Source: Lewinellaceae bacterium (GTDB lineage: Bacteria > Bacteroidota > Bacteroidia > Chitinophagales > Saprospiraceae). From it: a stretch of 64,000 nucleotides of DNA. The position numbers were made by a program, and so were the translations under genes. Location: assembly GCA_020636195.1 (NCBI GenBank), contig JACJYH010000002.1:186001-250000 (forward strand), read 5' to 3'. The notes beneath the pieces were generated by a model that was not told where the DNA came from, searched no databases, and saw only the letters and a list, made by a program, of their open reading frames with translations. This document shows positions 63,205 to 64,000 of the stretch, piece after piece; within the stretch, counting starts at the first letter, position 1; every line of letters begins with the position of its first letter.

Positions 63205-64000
63205 ATGAATAATAAGGAAAAGTTACGGATAGATGCGCTGAAGTACCACGAACAGGGTAGGCCGGGTAAAATCGAAGTTGTCCCTACCAAGGAGCATAGT
63301 ACACAGAGGGACCTTTCTCTTGCCTATTCTCCCGGCGTGGCTGAGCCATGCTTGGCTATAGCAGCACAAAAGGATGATGTGTATAAATATACAGCAAAAG
63401 GCAATTTAGTCGCTGTCATCAGCAATGGTACAGCTGTGCTTGGTTTGGGTGATATTGGGCCAGACGCATCAAAACCGGTTATGGAAGGTAAAGGATTGTT
63501 ATTTAAGATATATGCGGATATTGATGTTTTTGATATCGAACTCAATACCAAAGATGTTGATGAATTTGTTCGAACAGTCAAAATATTAGAACCCACTTTT
63601 GGAGGTGTCAATTTAGAAGATATTTCGGCACCTCAATGTTTTGAAATTGAAGAAAGATTAAAGGAGGAGTTGTCCATACCTGTCATGCATGATGATCAGC
63701 ATGGCACTGCGATTATCAGTTCCGCGGCATTGATAAATGCTATAGATTTAGTTGAAAAAGACATTTCTAAAGTCAGAATCATTGTTAGCGGTGCAGGTGC
63801 ATCTGCAATTTCATGTACTAGACTGTATGTCAGCATGGGTGCTTTGAAAAAGAATATTTTTATGTTTGATAGCAAGGGGTTGATTCATCCTAACAGACAA
63901 AATCTCGATGGAAAAAAGTCTGAATTTGCGAATCCAAATCTACCGGAATCGACCACATTATCTGAAGCCTTGCAAGGTGCCGATGTATTTATTGGTCTTT
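63205..64000 (+). CDS. maeB: NADP-dependent malic enzyme (truncated by window end)
   Basis: The frame from ATG 63205 is open to the window edge (265 codons visible). It reads KLRIDALKYHEQGRPGKIEV, then DLSLAYSPGVAEPC, NLVAVISNGTAVLGLGDIGP, KPVMEGKGLLFK, VMHDDQHGTAI and IIVSGAGASAIS, the malic-enzyme catalytic and NAD(P)-binding blocks. It oxidatively decarboxylates malate to pyruvate. The full protein would likely be either about 430 or, with a phosphotransacetylase-like domain, about 760 residues; the end is not visible. Confidence 0.92.
   Translation, partial: MNNKEKLRIDALKYHEQGRPGKIEVVPTKEHSTQRDLSLAYSPGVAEPCLAIAAQKDDVYKYTAKGNLVAVISNGTAVLGLGDIGPDASKPVMEGKGLLFKIYADIDVFDIELNTKDVDEFVRTVKILEPTFGGVNLEDISAPQCFEIEERLKEELSIPVMHDDQHGTAIISSAALINAIDLVEKDISKVRIIVSGAGASAISCTRLYVSMGALKKNIFMFDSKGLIHPNRQNLDGKKSEFANPNLPESTTLSEALQGADVFIGL

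Noticed and set aside
1..64000. tRNA, rRNA or CRISPR loci
   Set aside because: No cloverleaf-like T-loop motifs, rRNA blocks or regularly spaced repeats were found in the gaps.

Overview
The window comes from a low-GC member of the Bacteroidota, probably Saprospiria-like. The evidence is type IX secretion and gliding genes (porV, porU, a porP/sprF-type gene, gldJ), a cargo protein with a type A C-terminal sorting domain, a Bacteroidota-style dcw cluster, DUF4837 and DUF2795 proteins, a dedicated panD, and recurrent TAnnTTTG promoter boxes instead of Shine-Dalgarno sequences. I saw no rRNA, tRNA or CRISPR array. The species assignment is inference.

Layout. 1-3020 (+): end of an unknown gene, DUF420 and a small CPMCKM membrane protein, then panD, a YbhN-like membrane protein and rfaE2. 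3044-4138 (-): DUF4837 lipoprotein. 4407-10904 (+): acpP with its own terminator, then fabF-rnc-ydjM-like-uvrA. 10911-11108 (-): relic of a porin N-terminus. 11152-19346: small lipoprotein, a BlaI/BlaR-like repressor-protease pair with a visible operator, a CvfB-like S1 protein, a MacB-type permease, queA, a DUF2795 protein and a UbiD-family decarboxylase. 19566-21558 (+): glgA and a DUF1697 protein.

21865-37407 (-) is a long division/cell-wall cluster, in transcription order mraZ-rsmH-ftsL-pbp-murE-mraY-murD-ftsW-murG-murC-ftsQ-ftsA-ftsZ. A TGGGA-N5-TGGGA pair upstream of mraZ looks like an MraZ autoregulatory operator. murF is not in the cluster and sits next to gldJ at 56.8 kb.

37.4-42.3 kb is an insertion-sequence graveyard. 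It holds two IS3-like ends in inverted orientation, a decayed IS5-type transposase, a truncated pseudogene, and an intact 1349-bp IS4-family element with 15-bp inverted repeats and a 9-bp target duplication. That element splits the signal peptide from a gene for a T9SS-exported protein.

42.3-48.7 kb: PEGA/SHOCT lipoprotein, an orphan NarL-type response regulator, a structured gene-free stretch, an orphan double ABC ATPase, a SCO/cytochrome c/membrane-protein respiratory cluster, and holA. 48.75-61.2 kb: porV and porU (-), a porP/sprF-type gene, gldJ and murF (+), a ureohydrolase-fold protein with missing metal ligands (-), and a large OmpA-family protein (+). 61.3 kb to the end: pyruvate dehydrogenase E2 (-) and a truncated malic enzyme (+).

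The most unusual signal is a family of at least four intergenic elements, all on the minus strand (near 21.65, 31.95, 62.73 and 62.88 kb). Each has a TTGGTTATTAA-like box followed by a different hairpin, in three cases with a U-tract. They could be short transcripts or a modular terminator repeat.
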